Positions 6,001 through 6,474 of a stretch of 6,474 bases of DNA are shown here, one piece after another. The stretch comes from JALXDT01 sp964634755 (lineage in GTDB: Bacteria; Acidobacteriota; Aminicenantia; JAMOAD01): assembly GCA_964634755.1 (NCBI GenBank), contig CAZWJH010000116.1, forward strand, positions 1 through 6,474, in the 5' to 3' direction. Below the pieces are notes generated by a model. It had not been told where the DNA came from. It did not search any database and saw only the letters and a list, made by a program, of their open reading frames with translations. How positions within the stretch are numbered: the stretch's first letter is position 1; every line of letters begins with the position of its first letter. The position numbers and the translations under genes are program-made.

Positions 6001-6474
6001 TTAACAACCTCTATTGAAAATCTTTGTCTTAAATCCTCAAAGTCCTTGATTTTTCCTCCTTCTATTAGCATCTTTCTGAGGGTGTGAAGTTTGGCATCGG
6101 GTCCGAGAAAGAAAGAATATCTTCTTGGAGGGGAGATTATCTTTTTTACCTTTTTACCTTCAAGCTCATAATTGTATGTGAGAAGGGATAAGCGATAATT
6201 TTTTGAGTTTTCAGAGTGAAAAATTGCGAGGACTTTTTGAAATGCGTATTTTTCCATCAAACGAAAACTTTCTTTTGTGAGGGAGACTCTCGGATCATTT
6301 TCAGAAGTATGGTGAATCTCCAATACTTTAAGCTCAAGAGAGGGGACTTCTCCGATAAGGTTTGCTTTTTTTATGTATTTGGGGGTAAATTCCGGAGTAA
6401 GCTCCTCTTCAAGGGTTTCAAAATCATCGGGTAAAAATTTGTGTCTGAAAAATTTGATGTATTGCTCTTTTTCG
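3006..6474 (-). CDS. Eco57I-class N6-adenine DNA methyltransferase / type IIG-like restriction-modification protein, 5' end outside window
   Basis: This protein very probably methylates adenine in a specific DNA site using S-adenosylmethionine. The frame is open from the right edge to TAA at 3008-3006, giving 1,155 visible residues (residue 1 = codon 6473-6471). Visible landmarks are GSTEGVIYTE at 361-370, the SAM-binding motif DPACGSGSF at 428-436, GVDV at 476-479, QGDTL at 521-525, a charged coiled-coil-like insertion at about 547-655, the catalytic NPPY at 681-684, and a probable target recognition domain at about 825-1095. A helical tail beginning near 1100 includes ALDDVVFDAIGL. A TTG at 6323 can be read as a start, but family-like sequence continues 50 codons upstream with no stop, so I treat the gene as truncated. 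Any nuclease domain would lie in the missing N-terminus, so restriction activity cannot be judged. The stop overlaps the next start by one base. Related proteins occur as stand-alone type IIG enzymes and in BREX (PglX) and DISARM (DrmMI); I cannot assign one of these. Confidence 0.93.
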   Translation of the reverse strand, partial: EKEQYIKFFRHKFLPDDFETLEEELTPEFTPKYIKKANLIGEVPSLELKVLEIHHTSENDPRVSLTKESFRLMEKYAFQKVLAIFHSENSKNYRLSLLTYNYELEGKKVKKIISPPRRYSFFLGPDAKLHTLRKMLIEGGKIKDFEDLRQRFSIEVVNKEFFDKYFKFFNELWGAILNYIRSEDKALQKAKESALQILNRLIFVYFIQKKKEWFSFIPDGKNIVDFIVAEYKSHKKDNNTFYEYWLRALFLKTFNRKISELKSFPFREHLPNSIIEILAKMPYLNGGLFEENEYDRLPFEIEDDLIFRIIDFLNTYNFTIIENLPTDVEVAINPEVIGKIYEKFVNLETNPILREKYDREGSTEGVIYTEEDEINFMVKNSLKHYLQNNSSLSLDRIYSFLYDEDFEVKDSEEYELLKQLIEDVKIIDPACGSGSFLIGAVNTLYILHKKLQHFDPEHKYSDYGLKRHIIENNIYGVDVMEWAVKITELRLWLFLIVESDLKPEELKTSPLLPNLSFKIRQGDTLIDSLSENYSYIMERGFSLSNSMKTKIENLKKEKLKFHRSEKDSLKRYEIERMEKGIFREIINEKKSILKRKKEETERELKSLESPTFFAQENKSDKKEKIKKDMTKTINSIENELSILEKIELLLSKEKKPFVWDIDFVEIFYGREDPGFDIVIGNPPYIRQEDIAPPLEDSTTYSENDWKNKKKNYKESLQKMVVNLWGKECKPDGKADLYVYFYFKSLFLLNKNGVFSFITSNSWLDVEFGKTLQAFLLEKTKIYGIYDSTVRSFKDADINTVIIFTSAPFFSRDNSFSHTAKFVLFYIPFSEALDKKILLEIENIKEKVKDKKLTELSENFIIGGKYKIFPVKQKDLYNDGSSEGKYVGNKLGGKFLRAPNIFFTILKKGKGKLVKLGEIAYKIKRNTLEGLRKIIVLKENFSENNNFPYLSSIKDIKAIEVSKFDLPKSIEKNRKNKNLDYLKPDIISNRFVGERLFFIKGGDFLIGDTFFVVILKKNFNKNLICALLNSTLSLFSTELIGRINLGGGLLTIYGPELRNIILLNPHILNEVQKKEILRIFSKLSVRTIESIFSEIGFDPEKPIRKQEPNPLPDRKALDDVVFDAIGLTEDERKEVYYAVAELVKQRLDKAKSRKKK
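3181..4000 (-). other. AT-rich segment matching the probable target recognition domain of the methyltransferase
   Basis: This part of the methyltransferase gene encodes roughly visible-frame residues 825-1097, the position where Eco57I-class enzymes carry their DNA target recognition domain. Hand counts give 35 G+C in the 180 bases 3481-3660 (19%), and 14 to 16 G+C per 60 bases in several flanking lines. The last ~180 bases around the 3' end of the gene (3001-3180) hold 75 G+C (42%), and 6241-6420 hold 71 (39%). The boundaries are approximate because they were judged by eye. The composition suggests replacement of the recognition module, but relaxed selection on a variable domain could also produce it. 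Confidence 0.6.

Noticed and set aside
6216..6434. Open plus-strand frame of 72 codons
   Set aside because: Antisense to the N-terminal part of the visible methyltransferase, whose frame is open through the whole stretch.

Overview
The window is AT-rich DNA, and every supportable gene lies on the minus strand in one head-to-tail operon read from the right edge to the left. Hand counts of 180-base blocks range from about 19% to 42% GC. The proteins are rich in Lys, Ile and Asn, start codons include GTG, and one ribosome binding site is a perfect AAGGAGGT. This fits a low-GC bacterium, but the sequence does not fix the taxon. I saw no RNA genes, insertion sequences, CRISPR arrays, long repeats, promoters or terminators. 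The longest gap between genes is 15 bases, so the promoter must lie beyond the right edge.

Layout in transcription order: (1) 6474-3006, a large Eco57I-class N6-adenine DNA methyltransferase or type IIG-like restriction-modification protein. Its frame is open to the right edge, so its N-terminus is missing. (2) 3006-2449, a 185-residue protein with a soluble N-terminal part and two C-terminal membrane segments, which I do not recognise. (3) 2446-1568, a nucleoside 2-deoxyribosyltransferase-like / TIR-like protein with a C-terminal extension, re-started here at a GTG. (4) 1552-1346, a 68-residue basic protein. (5) 1371-1, an SMC/Rad50-like ATPase with a Walker A motif and a CPVC zinc hook. It is cut by the left edge before its C-terminal ATPase lobe.

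The junctions are a 1-base overlap, a 2-base gap, a 15-base gap and a 26-base overlap, so the five genes are very probably made together. The combination suggests a defence locus. A methyltransferase would mark self DNA. A zinc-hook SMC-like ATPase could sense foreign or damaged DNA. The TIR/NDT-like enzyme could be a nucleotide- or NAD-targeting effector, and the membrane protein a second effector or an anchor. The three leftward genes (enzyme, small protein, zinc-hook ATPase) resemble the effector / middle component / ATPase plan of Lamassu and ABC-three-component systems. That comparison rests on layout and motifs, not on a homology search.

The methyltransferase gene is a base-composition mosaic. 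Its sampled 5' end and last ~60 codons are about 40% GC. The region that should hold the target recognition domain (roughly 3181-4000) is much lower, about 19% in its poorest counted block. GC also falls from about 42% to 22% across the methyltransferase stop codon, as though an AT-rich target domain and AT-rich cargo genes had been joined to an older, less AT-rich frame.
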